Part shown: positions 7,562-17,274 of the stretch, piece after piece
Layout: the number at the start of each line of letters is the position of its first letter
Numbering within the stretch: position 1 is the first letter of the stretch
NCBI GenBank assembly: GCA_963666945.2
Contig: CAXXRT010000044.1
Coordinates: forward strand, 1-64,000
DNA from: G963666945 sp963666945
GTDB lineage: Bacteria > Bacteroidota > Bacteroidia > Bacteroidales > Marinifilaceae
DNA: 64,000 nucleotides
Direction: 5' to 3'
The notes under the pieces: generated by a model
The model's database searches: none
Told to the model about the DNA's origin: nothing
The model's input: the letters and a program-made list of their open reading frames with translations, nothing else
Position numbers and translations under genes: made by a program

Positions 7562-8953
7562 ATGAATTACGATGTTATAGTTATTGGTAGTGGACCTGGT
7601 GGATACGTTGCTGCAATCAGAGCGTCACAGCTAGGAATGAAAGTTGCAGTTATAGAGAGGGCAGAATTAGGAGGTATTTGCCTTAACTGGGGTTGTATTC
7701 CTACAAAATCGCTGCTTAAATCAGCCCAGGTTCTCGAATATGCACAACACGCAGAAGCTTATGGAATCAAAGTTGAAGGAGCACAAGCTGACTTCGATAA
7801 AGTAATAGAAAGAAGTAGGGGTGTTGCTGATAAAATGAGTAAGGGGATTCAGTTCTTATTAAAGAAAAACAATATAGAAGTTATTACTGGTAATGGTAAA
7901 CTTGCAGGAGAAAAAACTGTTGAAGTAACAGATACCGATGGAAAGAAATCGACATACACCGCAAATCATATAATACTAGCAACAGGAGCACGTTCACGTC
8001 AGCTTCCTAACCTTCCTCAGGATGGAAAAAGAATTATAGGCTACCGTCAGGCTCTTACTCTTGCTAAAAGACCAGAATCAATGATTGTTGTTGGTTCGGG
8101 AGCCATAGGTTCTGAACTTGCATACTTCTACAATGCTATGGGAACTGAGGTAAAGTTAGTCGAGTTTATGCCAAATGTTCTTCCTATAGAGGATGAAGAA
8201 GTTTCTAAGCAAGTTGCAAGATCTTTCAAAAAAGCCGGTATAAAAGTAATGGTTAAGTCTTCAGTTGAATCAGTTGACACAAGTGGTGATCTTCTTAAAG
8301 TAAGCATTAAAAACAAAAAAGGTGATATTGAAATCCACGAATGTGAAACAGTTCTTTCTGCCGTAGGTATTGCACCAAATATAGAAAATATTGGTATTGA
8401 GGAAATGGGTATCACTATGGAAAAAGGCAAGATAGCCGTTGACGAATATTACCGTACTAATATTGAAGGAGTATATGCTATTGGCGATATAGTTGGAGGA
8501 CCTGCCCTAGCACACGTTGCCTCAGCAGAAGGTATTTGTTGTGTTGAAAAAATAGCAGGCCTTGAAACAGAAACAATAGACTACTCCAATATTCCAGGAT
8601 GTACTTATACTACACCTGAAGTTGCTTCTGTAGGATTAACAGAAAAAGCAGCATTAGAAGCTGGTCATGAAATTAAAATTGGTAAATTCCCCTTCACTGC
8701 ATCCGGTAAAGCAAGTGCAGCAGGAGCAAATGATGGTTTTGTAAAACTCATATTCGGAGCTAAATACGGGGAATTACTTGGCGCCCATATGGTTGGAGCG
8801 AATGTAACAGAAATGATAGCTGAGATGGTAGTGACAAAGAAACTTGAAGGAACAGGACACTCACTAATCAAGGCGATACATCCTCACCCAACTATGTCTG
8901 AAGCAATAATGGAAGCTGCTGCTGCTGCTTATGATGAAGTTATTCACATGTAA
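7562..8953 (+). CDS. lpdA: Dihydrolipoyl dehydrogenase
   Basis: 463 aa from the chosen ATG, which puts the FAD-binding GSGPGG at residues 9-14; an upstream in-frame ATG (7529) adds a lysine-rich tail and is less likely. The redox-active disulfide is Cys40/Cys45 in GGICLNWGC, followed by an NAD-binding GSGAIGSE motif, the AIGDIVGGPALAHVA FAD segment, and the C-terminal His-Glu pair in HPHPTMSEAIMEA. This E3 flavoprotein reoxidises dihydrolipoamide in 2-oxoacid dehydrogenase or glycine-cleavage complexes. No E1/E2 genes are adjacent, so its partner complex cannot be told from this window. Confidence 0.94.
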   Translation: MNYDVIVIGSGPGGYVAAIRASQLGMKVAVIERAELGGICLNWGCIPTKSLLKSAQVLEYAQHAEAYGIKVEGAQADFDKVIERSRGVADKMSKGIQFLLKKNNIEVITGNGKLAGEKTVEVTDTDGKKSTYTANHIILATGARSRQLPNLPQDGKRIIGYRQALTLAKRPESMIVVGSGAIGSELAYFYNAMGTEVKLVEFMPNVLPIEDEEVSKQVARSFKKAGIKVMVKSSVESVDTSGDLLKVSIKNKKGDIEIHECETVLSAVGIAPNIENIGIEEMGITMEKGKIAVDEYYRTNIEGVYAIGDIVGGPALAHVASAEGICCVEKIAGLETETIDYSNIPGCTYTTPEVASVGLTEKAALEAGHEIKIGKFPFTASGKASAAGANDGFVKLIFGAKYGELLGAHMVGANVTEMIAEMVVTKKLEGTGHSLIKAIHPHPTMSEAIMEAAAAAYDEVIHM

Positions 8954-8982
8954 TATAGTATTTAACAAATAAACACACAACT

Positions 8983-10365
8983 ATGAAGAGAACGTTAACA
9001 CTTGCACTTGCCTTTTTTGTGGGGAGTTTCTGTTTTGCACAAAATGGGAACATCACAGAGAAAGAATTGCAGGAAATTAAGTCAACATTCAAAAATGATG
9101 CTTCAACAAAAGCATTACAAAATGCAATAAGCAAAGAAAAAGATCTGAATTCTTTGGCCCTTGACAGGGATAACCTTGGAAAAGTTGATCATCTTTTTAA
9201 ATATAGGGTTAAGGTAAGCGGAATAACTAACCAGGAAAGATCTGGCCGTTGCTGGATGTTTACTTCTATGAATGTTTTACGTCCGAGTGTAATGAACAAA
9301 TATGGCATGAGTGCCTTTGATTTTTCTCACAACTATCTTTATTTCTGGGATATATTTGAAAAATCAAATCTTTTCCTTGAAAACATTATTGCTACTGCCA
9401 AAAAGCCAATGGATGACAGAGAGGTTGTAACTTACTTTAAAGATCCTGCAAGTGATGGCGGAGTATGGAACTCTTTCTACAATGTAGCATCTAAATATGG
9501 TGTAGTTCCTGCAAGCGTAATGCCTGAGACAGAGCACAGTAACAATACTTCTCAAATGGTAGGTCAAATAAAAAGAGTACTAAGAGAAGCTGGTTACAAT
9601 ATCAGAATGATGGTTGCAGATAAAGCTAAAGCTAAAAAAATTAGCGAATATAAAATCGAGACTTTAGGTTCTGTTTACAGAATCTTAGCACTTTGTCTTG
9701 GTGAACCTCCTGTACAATTTACATGGAGATACAAAAACAGCAAAGGGGAAATCAAAGCTTTGGAAAACTATACTCCTATGCAGTTTTACAAAGAAATTAC
9801 TCCTGCTGATTACAAGCCTGAGAATTATATAATGATAATGAACGACCCTACTCGTGAGTATTACAAGGTTTATGAAATTAAAAACTACAGAAATACTAAC
9901 GAGGGTGTTAACTGGACTTATTTGAATCTTCCAAATGAAGATATCAAAGCTGCTGCCCTTGCTTCAATTAAAAACAATGAAGCAATGTACACTTCCAGTG
10001 ATGTTGGTAAGCAATTTAACCGTGATAACGGCACTTTAGATGTAAACAACTACGACTACGAGTCTTTACTGGGAGTTAAGTTCGGCATGGATAAAAAAGC
10101 AAGAATTCTAACTCGTCAGAGTGGTTCTGCTCATGCTATGGCTCTTATCGGATGTGATACTGATGAAAATGACAAACCTGTTAAATGGGAATTTGAAAAT
10201 TCATGGGGAAGACATGGTAATAATGGTTACCTGACATTTACAGATAAATGGTTTGATGAGTATATCTTCCGTGTTGTAATTCACAAAAAATACTTAAACG
10301 AAAAAGCTGTTAAGGCATTAGAACAAAAACCTGTACTATTACCAGTTTGGGACTATATGTTTTAA
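8983..10365 (+). CDS. Exported C1-family cysteine peptidase, bleomycin hydrolase/PepC-like
   Basis: 460 aa with a clear Sec signal peptide (residues 1-19, cleavage after CFA). Papain-type catalytic residues are visible: Gln84 and Cys90 in NQERSGRCWMF, His384 in GSAHAMAL, and Asn406 in FENSWG. The layout matches the bleomycin hydrolase/aminopeptidase C subfamily (C1B), which forms self-compartmentalised hexamers and is normally cytosolic. The signal peptide indicates a periplasmic or secreted form, as often seen in Bacteroidota. It lies 29 nt after lpdA, but a functional link is doubtful. A strong terminator follows. Confidence 0.9.
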   Translation: MKRTLTLALAFFVGSFCFAQNGNITEKELQEIKSTFKNDASTKALQNAISKEKDLNSLALDRDNLGKVDHLFKYRVKVSGITNQERSGRCWMFTSMNVLRPSVMNKYGMSAFDFSHNYLYFWDIFEKSNLFLENIIATAKKPMDDREVVTYFKDPASDGGVWNSFYNVASKYGVVPASVMPETEHSNNTSQMVGQIKRVLREAGYNIRMMVADKAKAKKISEYKIETLGSVYRILALCLGEPPVQFTWRYKNSKGEIKALENYTPMQFYKEITPADYKPENYIMIMNDPTREYYKVYEIKNYRNTNEGVNWTYLNLPNEDIKAAALASIKNNEAMYTSSDVGKQFNRDNGTLDVNNYDYESLLGVKFGMDKKARILTRQSGSAHAMALIGCDTDENDKPVKWEFENSWGRHGNNGYLTFTDKWFDEYIFRVVIHKKYLNEKAVKALEQKPVLLPVWDYMF

Positions 10366-10371
10366 TCTCTT

Positions 10372-10427
10372 AATTAATTGAATAAATAAGGGCAACCGAT
10401 TGGTTGCCCTTATTTATTCAATTAATT
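10372..10427. terminator. Bidirectional terminator with a perfect 26-bp stem
   Basis: The left arm (10372-10397) and right arm (10402-10427) are perfect inverted copies, centred on GGGCAACC-GATT-GGTTGCCC and flanked by AT-rich arms. It lies between the convergent C1 peptidase and ispF genes, ending 2 nt from the ispF stop, and can serve both transcripts. Confidence 0.9.
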
Positions 10428-10428
10428 T

Positions 10429-10905
10429 TTATTTAATAATTAAAACGCTTGCATATGCAGAGATCCCCTCACCTCTTCCTTCAAACCCGAGTTTCTCTGT
10501 TGTTGTAGCCTTAATTGATAATTGATCTATATCTATTGCCATAACATCTGCCAAGGTATGGCGCATTTGCTGTATGTAATCTTTGAGCTTTGGCCTTTCA
10601 AGACATACTACTGTATCAATATTACTAATATCGTAACCATCCTCTCTTAATAGATGAACCGTTTTTTTCAACAATATCTTTGAATCTATACCCTTATACT
10701 TATTTAGATTATCAGGGAAATGACACCCTATATCCCTCATTGCAGCAGCACCTAACAAAGCATCGCATATAGCATGGATCAATACATCTCCGTCAGAATG
10801 AGCAACACAGCCAAAATCACTTTCTATTTTTATTCCACCCAACCAAAATTCTCTGCCGGTTTCTAAGCGGTGTACATCGAAACCTATACCAGTTCTTATC
10901 TTCAT
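10429..10905 (-). CDS. ispF: 2-C-methyl-D-erythritol 2,4-cyclodiphosphate synthase
   Basis: 158 aa, the normal IspF length. The signature metal-ligand pattern is present: Asp10 and His12 in GFDVHRL and His44 in IHAICDALLGAA, with the AHSDGD segment between. The enzyme cyclises CDP-ME-2-phosphate to MEcPP in the non-mevalonate isoprenoid pathway, working as a trimer. It lies downstream of porV on the same strand with a 106-bp gap, so co-transcription is possible but not required. No anomalies. Confidence 0.95.
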   Translation of the reverse strand: MKIRTGIGFDVHRLETGREFWLGGIKIESDFGCVAHSDGDVLIHAICDALLGAAAMRDIGCHFPDNLNKYKGIDSKILLKKTVHLLREDGYDISNIDTVVCLERPKLKDYIQQMRHTLADVMAIDIDQLSIKATTTEKLGFEGRGEGISAYASVLIIK

Positions 10906-11011
10906 TTATATAAAATTATATATTAACAGTGTACAAATAGTATTTCACCTTCTTCAAATATTAATTTCAAATATTCTTACTAGCATGAGTCAGGAATATC
11001 ATTATAACAAA

Positions 11012-12184
11012 CTACTTTCCTGCAATCCTGGTAAATGTGTCTAAATCAAAACCCAAACTAAATCTAATAGTATTTTGCAATGGATTGTTTTGAGTAGTCG
11101 GAATTAAATATGAGAAGTCAAATATAAACTTATCATATCTAAGGCCAAGCCCGGCAGTAAAATATTTTCTATTGCCCTTTTCCGCACTTTCATAAAAATA
11201 GCCTGCACGGAGGGCAAACTGTTTTTGATACCAATATTCCGCACCTAAAGACCACATAACCTCCTTGAATTCTTCGGAAAAACCTCCGGGAGCATCAGAG
11301 AAAGAAGAAAAAACACCACTAATGACTGATTTATCAGAACCATAACCACCTACAGTAACACTACCTTGCTGATCTATGATTTCAGATGCATTAGGCGTTG
11401 GTACAAGTAGTTTATTCAAATCAAGAGAAACAGTAAGTGAACTTGTCTGGTCAAAGTTTGTTTTAATAGCCGTTCCCATCCTTAAATTTGTAGGAATATA
11501 ATCTTTTTCAACACCCTTAACATAGGAAATCTTTGAACCAAGATTTGATATATTTGCCCCCCATGACCATTGACAGGAGTATTGACTTATATTAATATCT
11601 TTTAGATAATACACAGATAAATCAGCGGCAAAAGCATTACCAGCATGGGTTGGCTCTTCACCAACATACTGCCCTGATGTTAAATCCGACCTTATATACC
11701 TGAAAACAACACCGGCAGAAAGGTTATCGGATAATTTACGGGAATATCCCATATCTATTGAAAACTCGTTAGGAGATCTTGTTCCTTGTTCAACAGCATC
11801 TTCATTTGTAAAAACAATATTTCCTAATGTAAAAAATCTTAAAGATGCTGATATTGACTGCATATCATCCAGTTTCTTGTATCCAACAAGATACCCTAAA
11901 TTAATATCATTGACAATATCTCTCAGCCATGGTGTATAAGACACAGAAAAGCCCATTTTACTATCAATAAAAGCATATTTGGCAGGGTTCCAATACTGCG
12001 AATTGATATCAGGGGATAAAGCAACGCCGACATCACCCATTCCACCAGATCTGGAATCTGGAGTAATTGTTAGAAAAGGAACAGCAGTTGAAATATAATT
12101 TGCTCCAGTTGTAGATGTTTGAGCATTAAGCTCAGATACAGATAAATAAAATACAAATAATACAAAGACTAAGGTTATTTTCAT
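11012..12184 (-). CDS. porV: Type IX secretion outer-membrane shuttle protein PorV (LptO)
   Basis: 390 aa from the ATG at 12184, which gives a signal peptide ending at LNA-QTS; earlier in-frame starts would overlap porU and add a non-signal tail. The mature start (TGANYISTAVPFLTITPDSRSGGMGDVGVALSPD region) is diagnostic for PorV, a FadL-like 14-strand barrel. PorV collects folded T9SS cargo from the translocon and carries it to the PorU sortase. It lies directly downstream of porU (64 bp), the usual order in Bacteroidota. Confidence 0.93.
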   Translation of the reverse strand: MKITLVFVLFVFYLSVSELNAQTSTTGANYISTAVPFLTITPDSRSGGMGDVGVALSPDINSQYWNPAKYAFIDSKMGFSVSYTPWLRDIVNDINLGYLVGYKKLDDMQSISASLRFFTLGNIVFTNEDAVEQGTRSPNEFSIDMGYSRKLSDNLSAGVVFRYIRSDLTSGQYVGEEPTHAGNAFAADLSVYYLKDINISQYSCQWSWGANISNLGSKISYVKGVEKDYIPTNLRMGTAIKTNFDQTSSLTVSLDLNKLLVPTPNASEIIDQQGSVTVGGYGSDKSVISGVFSSFSDAPGGFSEEFKEVMWSLGAEYWYQKQFALRAGYFYESAEKGNRKYFTAGLGLRYDKFIFDFSYLIPTTQNNPLQNTIRFSLGFDLDTFTRIAGK

Positions 12185-12248
12185 ACCTATAATATTAATT
12201 AATGATATATTACATCTATACACAAATATATTAAATAATATTAACTTA

Positions 12249-15200
12249 TTAATATGCAGTAACAACAACTTTCTGAGAAGTCTTTAATAGAATTCCTTTT
12301 TCATTCTTTAGCAATAATTCTGCGATATATATCCCCCTTTTCACTTTATGGCCTTTTTCATCATCAAGATACCACCTCAATGGACCATACCTATAGCCAC
12401 CTTCATAATCCTCAATTCTAAGAGTATTGACTAACTGTCCTGAAATATTAAATATATTTACAATCCCACTGAATTGTTGTTCACTCATATTATGCTCAAA
12501 ATAAAAATCAGTATACTCTCTGGCAGGATTAGGATAATTTAAAAAAGAAGTAACTATACTGTTGTCTTCATTCTTAACTTTAAAAGATATCTCTTTAGAC
12601 GAATGATTATTTAAGTTATCCCAAACATCAAGGGTTACAGTATGAATTCCTTCTGACAAATTAGAAAACCTATACCAAACAGTACCTCTTGAAAAATCAT
12701 CAATATCTGAAATATAGTTATGATTCAATACTATCGGGAGCTCCCCGTCAAGGGTTGCAACAATATTATGGATATTATTGAATCCCCCTGAATTTATTCC
12801 GCTAGCATCTGCAAGCCGTGCAAATAACAAAGGACTGCTGTCTGTTATGCCTCCATAAACAAAATTCTCATTATTTATATAGAGCCCAATAACAGGACCT
12901 TCGTTATCTTTCTCATTATTTAATTCCTTTCCTCCTACAATTAGGGTATCACAATAGCCGCATGCATCAGAAATATCATCATAAGCATAAAAAAGAATTT
13001 TCCCATATCCAGGTTCTTGACCAATATCAGCCGATAAAGGTAATTCACATTCAAAAAGGCCATTTCTCACACTTGCCCTTCCATTAAAAATAACATTATT
13101 ACGACATAAAAACGTAAAAGGCTCACTATCATTACCCAAGGTCTTAACCTCTTGTTTTTTACCCAAAACCGTCACATTAACAATTCCATTAAAGTCTGCA
13201 TCCCTAACCCCCTCATCATAATAAACCTCTCCTTTTATTTTCACTTTGCCATAAGCCCTTAAAGTATCCGAAATAATTAATATTTTAACTTTCTTCTCCG
13301 GATAGTTTAGTAATAAGGCAGGATCGCCAATAAGAGAGAAATTACGCATATTATCGCCTGTGTTTATACTGTTTTTAGTCTTTCTAATAAGGTCGCCAAG
13401 ACGACAATACTCTCCATCTTTACTCTTGGAGAAAACATTTTTAAATAATTCTTTATTAAGAATAAAATTCGGGGTAGAATACACCATTCTTGTTGTTGAT
13501 AATAATGCAATTGCCCCTCCTTTTTCTTTTAATAACATTCTTTCCCCCGCAGATAATTTGCTATGATCATCAAACCGGCTAAAGTCACAGGTTGCTGTTA
13601 TAAACAAAGGCATTTTTTCTTTGTTCTTCCATTTTTCTATATCTTGTTCTGTTAATATCTTTTCATGTGCAAGTCCATTTTCATTTCCATGACCTATATA
13701 ATTGCATATTAATATACCATCATTAATCAATTTAGTCAACTCCCTGTTTACATCCGGATAATATTGTTTATCAAAATCATTGTACTTTGTATAAGCATCC
13801 ATATATACTTTTTCCACACGATATTGGGAATTAATAGTATCAACCATCTCAGCTATATTATCAGTATTGATGGCATGCTCATTGTAATCGCCGTCATCAG
13901 CCACTAACGCAAGCCTGGTTATCCAATTCCCCTTTTCAGCCTCTTTATATGTAATTATTTTATCGACCATAGCTGCCCCTTCAGATGCATTATTTACGGG
14001 TATCCTACCTATGCCTATATCGATATCGCCCAATGACTCACCTTCCCCCTGATCTAAAAGACCAAAAAAATCATCAGAAATAAAGGAAGATGAGGGGTCA
14101 ATATAATTATTAGTCTGCCATGTTACCAACAAAGATTCGTTCGGATCATAAGAACCATCCCCAAACAAACAGAGATATTTTAATTTAAACCCATTTTTTA
14201 GTGTTTTCATATAAATATATCTAACAAAATCTCTGATTCCTACCGGATGTTTTTGACCGGAAGAAAATTCGTTATACACATCCTCTGCAAGCACCACTTT
14301 ACTCACCAATCCCTCTTCATCATGAATATCTGCCAATCTTTGAGCCTCAGCTTGCAATTCATCAACAGTGACAATCAACATATCCACATTACTAATACTG
14401 TGAAGATTGGTCTTTTTAATCATTCCTGTCAATTCGGGTGCGGGGAAATCATACAAAGGATCGAAAGCAACATATTGCCTTAATTTATCTGCAAAAACTA
14501 CAGCATGATTTTTATCAGAACTATGGGAAACACTTATTTCTTTTACATTTTCTAAATCAGTTATATCCCATACCTTAAGGGGGGATCTATAACTGATATT
14601 AAATCGTATCAGGTTATTACTACCTGCCGTCTTACTATCTGAAAACAAAAGGCTTCCCTCATGCAAATACAACTTTTTTCTTGCCTGAACTGTGAAATAA
14701 TCCAACCACCCGACATTACCCCCATCCCTTTTAAACTTTATCCTTAGATCGTTATCTTCTTTTCCCTCAGCCTCAGCCTTAAACAATTTTGCATCAGCAA
14801 AGGGTGATGAAAAAGATGTTACATCAACTTTATCACATCTTAATGTACCCAAGAGTTTCCCATTAAATACAATGTCAAAATCAGAAGCACTAATCCCTCT
14901 GGCTAATAAGGATGTTTTTATCTGTATCTTCTCACCGGCATTAATATTGGGAATATTTATTTTAAACGAATACTCAACTGTTGCACTAAATTTTTCACCT
15001 ACTTTATTTCTTCCGGATTTTAATAAATTCCTTAAACTCTTTTCATGAAAGAAAAAATAATCAGAATCCTCTACCTCCAGATATGAATCGTTTTGAGACG
15101 CCTTATATATAGGGATAATTTTATTTTTCAGATCTCCATATCCTATAAAATAAGTCGCGAAATCTTCATATTGATTTTTTCTATGCATAAATTCACCTAA

Positions 15201-15569
15201 AGTGGTATCATAGATAATATCTTCCGGACCCTTGGCAAAAAACAAATAATAATCCCCCTTTCCAAATTCCCCGTCTTCTCCTTTATCACAAAATAGTGGC
15301 ATTAAAGTAATACCTGGGACATCAGCGCTATTCATCATGTCTTCAAAAGCACCACCCCTGCCAATAACAACAATTTTTTCAGGTTTATCTATCCCAGCTT
15401 TTTTTAAATATTCGTACGTAAGTTTATACATACCCCGACGATAAACCCTTGCTTTTACCCACTTACCATTAGCGAAAACAGACTCTGAAAACTGAGCATA
15501 AACAGACTGTCCTAAAGCAATTAAAAGCATCAGTACAATTAACCTAATATTGATTTTAGCTATATCCAA
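12249..15569 (-). CDS. porU: Type IX secretion sortase PorU (gingipain-like C25 peptidase)
   Basis: 1,106 aa with a signal peptide (cleavage after VYA, about residue 25). The catalytic dyad of clan CD C25 peptidases is visible: His627 in YIGHGNENG and Cys661 in ITATCDFSRFD. A FlgD/Ig-like C-terminal region starts near residue 1010 (LNYPNPAREYTDFYF) and resembles a T9SS C-terminal domain, as known for PorU. PorU cleaves the C-terminal domain of T9SS cargo and transfers the protein to A-LPS on the cell surface. It is divergent from gldJ and followed by porV. Length and motifs look complete. Confidence 0.93.
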   Translation of the reverse strand: MDIAKINIRLIVLMLLIALGQSVYAQFSESVFANGKWVKARVYRRGMYKLTYEYLKKAGIDKPEKIVVIGRGGAFEDMMNSADVPGITLMPLFCDKGEDGEFGKGDYYLFFAKGPEDIIYDTTLGEFMHRKNQYEDFATYFIGYGDLKNKIIPIYKASQNDSYLEVEDSDYFFFHEKSLRNLLKSGRNKVGEKFSATVEYSFKINIPNINAGEKIQIKTSLLARGISASDFDIVFNGKLLGTLRCDKVDVTSFSSPFADAKLFKAEAEGKEDNDLRIKFKRDGGNVGWLDYFTVQARKKLYLHEGSLLFSDSKTAGSNNLIRFNISYRSPLKVWDITDLENVKEISVSHSSDKNHAVVFADKLRQYVAFDPLYDFPAPELTGMIKKTNLHSISNVDMLIVTVDELQAEAQRLADIHDEEGLVSKVVLAEDVYNEFSSGQKHPVGIRDFVRYIYMKTLKNGFKLKYLCLFGDGSYDPNESLLVTWQTNNYIDPSSSFISDDFFGLLDQGEGESLGDIDIGIGRIPVNNASEGAAMVDKIITYKEAEKGNWITRLALVADDGDYNEHAINTDNIAEMVDTINSQYRVEKVYMDAYTKYNDFDKQYYPDVNRELTKLINDGILICNYIGHGNENGLAHEKILTEQDIEKWKNKEKMPLFITATCDFSRFDDHSKLSAGERMLLKEKGGAIALLSTTRMVYSTPNFILNKELFKNVFSKSKDGEYCRLGDLIRKTKNSINTGDNMRNFSLIGDPALLLNYPEKKVKILIISDTLRAYGKVKIKGEVYYDEGVRDADFNGIVNVTVLGKKQEVKTLGNDSEPFTFLCRNNVIFNGRASVRNGLFECELPLSADIGQEPGYGKILFYAYDDISDACGYCDTLIVGGKELNNEKDNEGPVIGLYINNENFVYGGITDSSPLLFARLADASGINSGGFNNIHNIVATLDGELPIVLNHNYISDIDDFSRGTVWYRFSNLSEGIHTVTLDVWDNLNNHSSKEISFKVKNEDNSIVTSFLNYPNPAREYTDFYFEHNMSEQQFSGIVNIFNISGQLVNTLRIEDYEGGYRYGPLRWYLDDEKGHKVKRGIYIAELLLKNEKGILLKTSQKVVVTAY

Positions 15570-15673
15570 AAGAATGTATTAGAAATATTTTTTTGATAAA
15601 GATAAGGAATTATTTGGAATTAGTCTTCAAAAAAAAAGCAACCAAACAAGTATGGAATACTAAGGTTTTTAAT

Positions 15674-15681
15674 TATATTTG
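15674..15681 (+). promoter_or_regulatory. Putative gldJ promoter, -7 element TATATTTG
   Basis: TATATTTG is a perfect TAnnTTTG match, 27 nt before the gldJ ATG. No TTTG is present at the expected -33 spacing. Confidence 0.45.
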
Positions 15682-15708
15682 TGAGGATTATTACTTCAAG
15701 AAAATTAT

Positions 15709-17217
15709 ATGCTTATGATATCAATAAAAACAAAAACCATAGTTTTTGGACTTTGTTTAATAACAGTTGCTTCACTATCATCATGTAGCAAAATTAAGAA
15801 CACCTTTGGAAAATCGAAATCATCAACTACAGGATGGGAATATAACTCTAAAGATAATGGAGGATTTGAATATAAAAGTGGATATGCACAAGAAACAGGT
15901 CCAGGGCTGGTTTTTATTCCAGGAGGAACCTTTGTTATGGGGCAAACCATGGAAGATGTAATGGGTGACTGTAACAATTCCCCAAGAAGAGTTACTGTGG
16001 CTTCATTTTATATGGATGAAACAGAAGTTCGAAATATTGACTACCTTGAATATCTTCACTGGTTAAAAAGAGTATATGTAGACCATCAGGAAGTATATCA
16101 TAATGCATTACCAGACACAATGGCATGGAGAAGCACTCTAGCATATAACGAGCCAATGGTAAGAAATTATCTTCGTTTCAGGGCCTATGCAGAATATCCT
16201 GTTATAGGAGTAAGCTGGGAACAAGCTACAGAATATTGTAAATGGAGAACTGATAGAGTCAATGAAAAGATTCTTATTGAAAAAGGGTTACTTAAACATG
16301 ATCCTAACAATCAAAAGAATGACAACGTATTTACAACAGAAGCTTATCTTACAGGTAAATATACTGGAACAGTCAAAAAAAACCTAAAAGATCTAAACGG
16401 AAAACCAAGACATGTTGAATGGACAGATGGTTTACTTATGCCTCAATACAGACTACCGACTGAAGCAGAATGGGAGTACGCTGCCTACGGACTTATTGGA
16501 AACACCTCAGAGGAAAGAATTAAAAACAAACGAATGTTTCCATGGGATGGTTCCTGGGTAAGAAATCCAAAAATCAAATACAGAGGACAAATGATGGCAA
16601 ACTTCGTTAGAGGTAAAGGTGATTACATGGGGGTCGCTGGAAGTCATAACGATGGTGGAGATTTCACAATGCCTGTAAAATCATTCTGGGCAAATGATTT
16701 TGGTTTATACTGTATGGCCGGAAACGTTAATGAATGGGTTGCCGATGTATACCGTCAACAATCCTTTCAGGATATCTCAGAATTCAATCCATTCAGAGGA
16801 AATGTTTTTAAAGTAAGAGTAAAAGATGAAAATGGAAATCTTGTAAAAGACAGTCTTGGTAGATTAAAATACCGTCTTCAAACTCAAGAAGAATTAGAAG
16901 GCAGAAAAAATTACAGGAAAGCCGACAACCGTAATCACAATGATGGAGATATTAAGTCCAGAATAAGTGATGATGGAACATGGAATATAAAAAAGGACAA
17001 AGGCACATCTCAAATGTACTACAATAATGGCAAAAAAATAACATCACTTGTCACAGATAGTACAAGAGTTTATAAAGGAGGTTCATGGAAAGACAGAGTT
17101 TACTGGCTTTCTCCAGGAACAAGACGATACCTTCACCAAAAATCAGCAAGTGACGATATAGGTTTCAGATGCGCAATGAGCCATGTTGGGGCTCCTGATA
17201 ATAAAAAGAAAAAATAA
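15709..17217 (+). CDS. gldJ: Gliding motility/T9SS lipoprotein GldJ
   Basis: 502 aa with a lipoprotein signal peptide (SLSSC, Cys26) and an FGE/SUMF1-like domain starting at GPGLVFIPGGTFVMGQ (about residue 64), with YRLPTEAEWEYAA, MAGNVNEWVADV and a C-terminal GGSWKDRVYWLSPGTRRY...GFRCAMS. GldJ is an outer-membrane lipoprotein needed for gliding and for stability of T9SS components such as GldK. Its neighbours fit: porU and porV diverge upstream, and murF follows, an order known from Flavobacterium. The FGE-like domain is not expected to be catalytic. An alternative ATG lies two codons downstream. Confidence 0.92.
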   Translation: MLMISIKTKTIVFGLCLITVASLSSCSKIKNTFGKSKSSTTGWEYNSKDNGGFEYKSGYAQETGPGLVFIPGGTFVMGQTMEDVMGDCNNSPRRVTVASFYMDETEVRNIDYLEYLHWLKRVYVDHQEVYHNALPDTMAWRSTLAYNEPMVRNYLRFRAYAEYPVIGVSWEQATEYCKWRTDRVNEKILIEKGLLKHDPNNQKNDNVFTTEAYLTGKYTGTVKKNLKDLNGKPRHVEWTDGLLMPQYRLPTEAEWEYAAYGLIGNTSEERIKNKRMFPWDGSWVRNPKIKYRGQMMANFVRGKGDYMGVAGSHNDGGDFTMPVKSFWANDFGLYCMAGNVNEWVADVYRQQSFQDISEFNPFRGNVFKVRVKDENGNLVKDSLGRLKYRLQTQEELEGRKNYRKADNRNHNDGDIKSRISDDGTWNIKKDKGTSQMYYNNGKKITSLVTDSTRVYKGGSWKDRVYWLSPGTRRYLHQKSASDDIGFRCAMSHVGAPDNKKKK

Positions 17218-17230
17218 TGCTCTATATATT

Positions 17231-17258
17231 AAATGTCCTAAATAAATTTAGGACATTT
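17231..17258 (+). terminator. Intrinsic terminator after gldJ
   Basis: AAATGTCCTAAAT (17231-17243) pairs with ATTTAGGACATTT (17246-17258), followed by TT. It lies 14 nt after the gldJ stop and just before murF, so murF would depend on read-through or on an unrecognised promoter. Confidence 0.75.
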
Positions 17259-17274
17259 TTTAAATTACCTAGAA

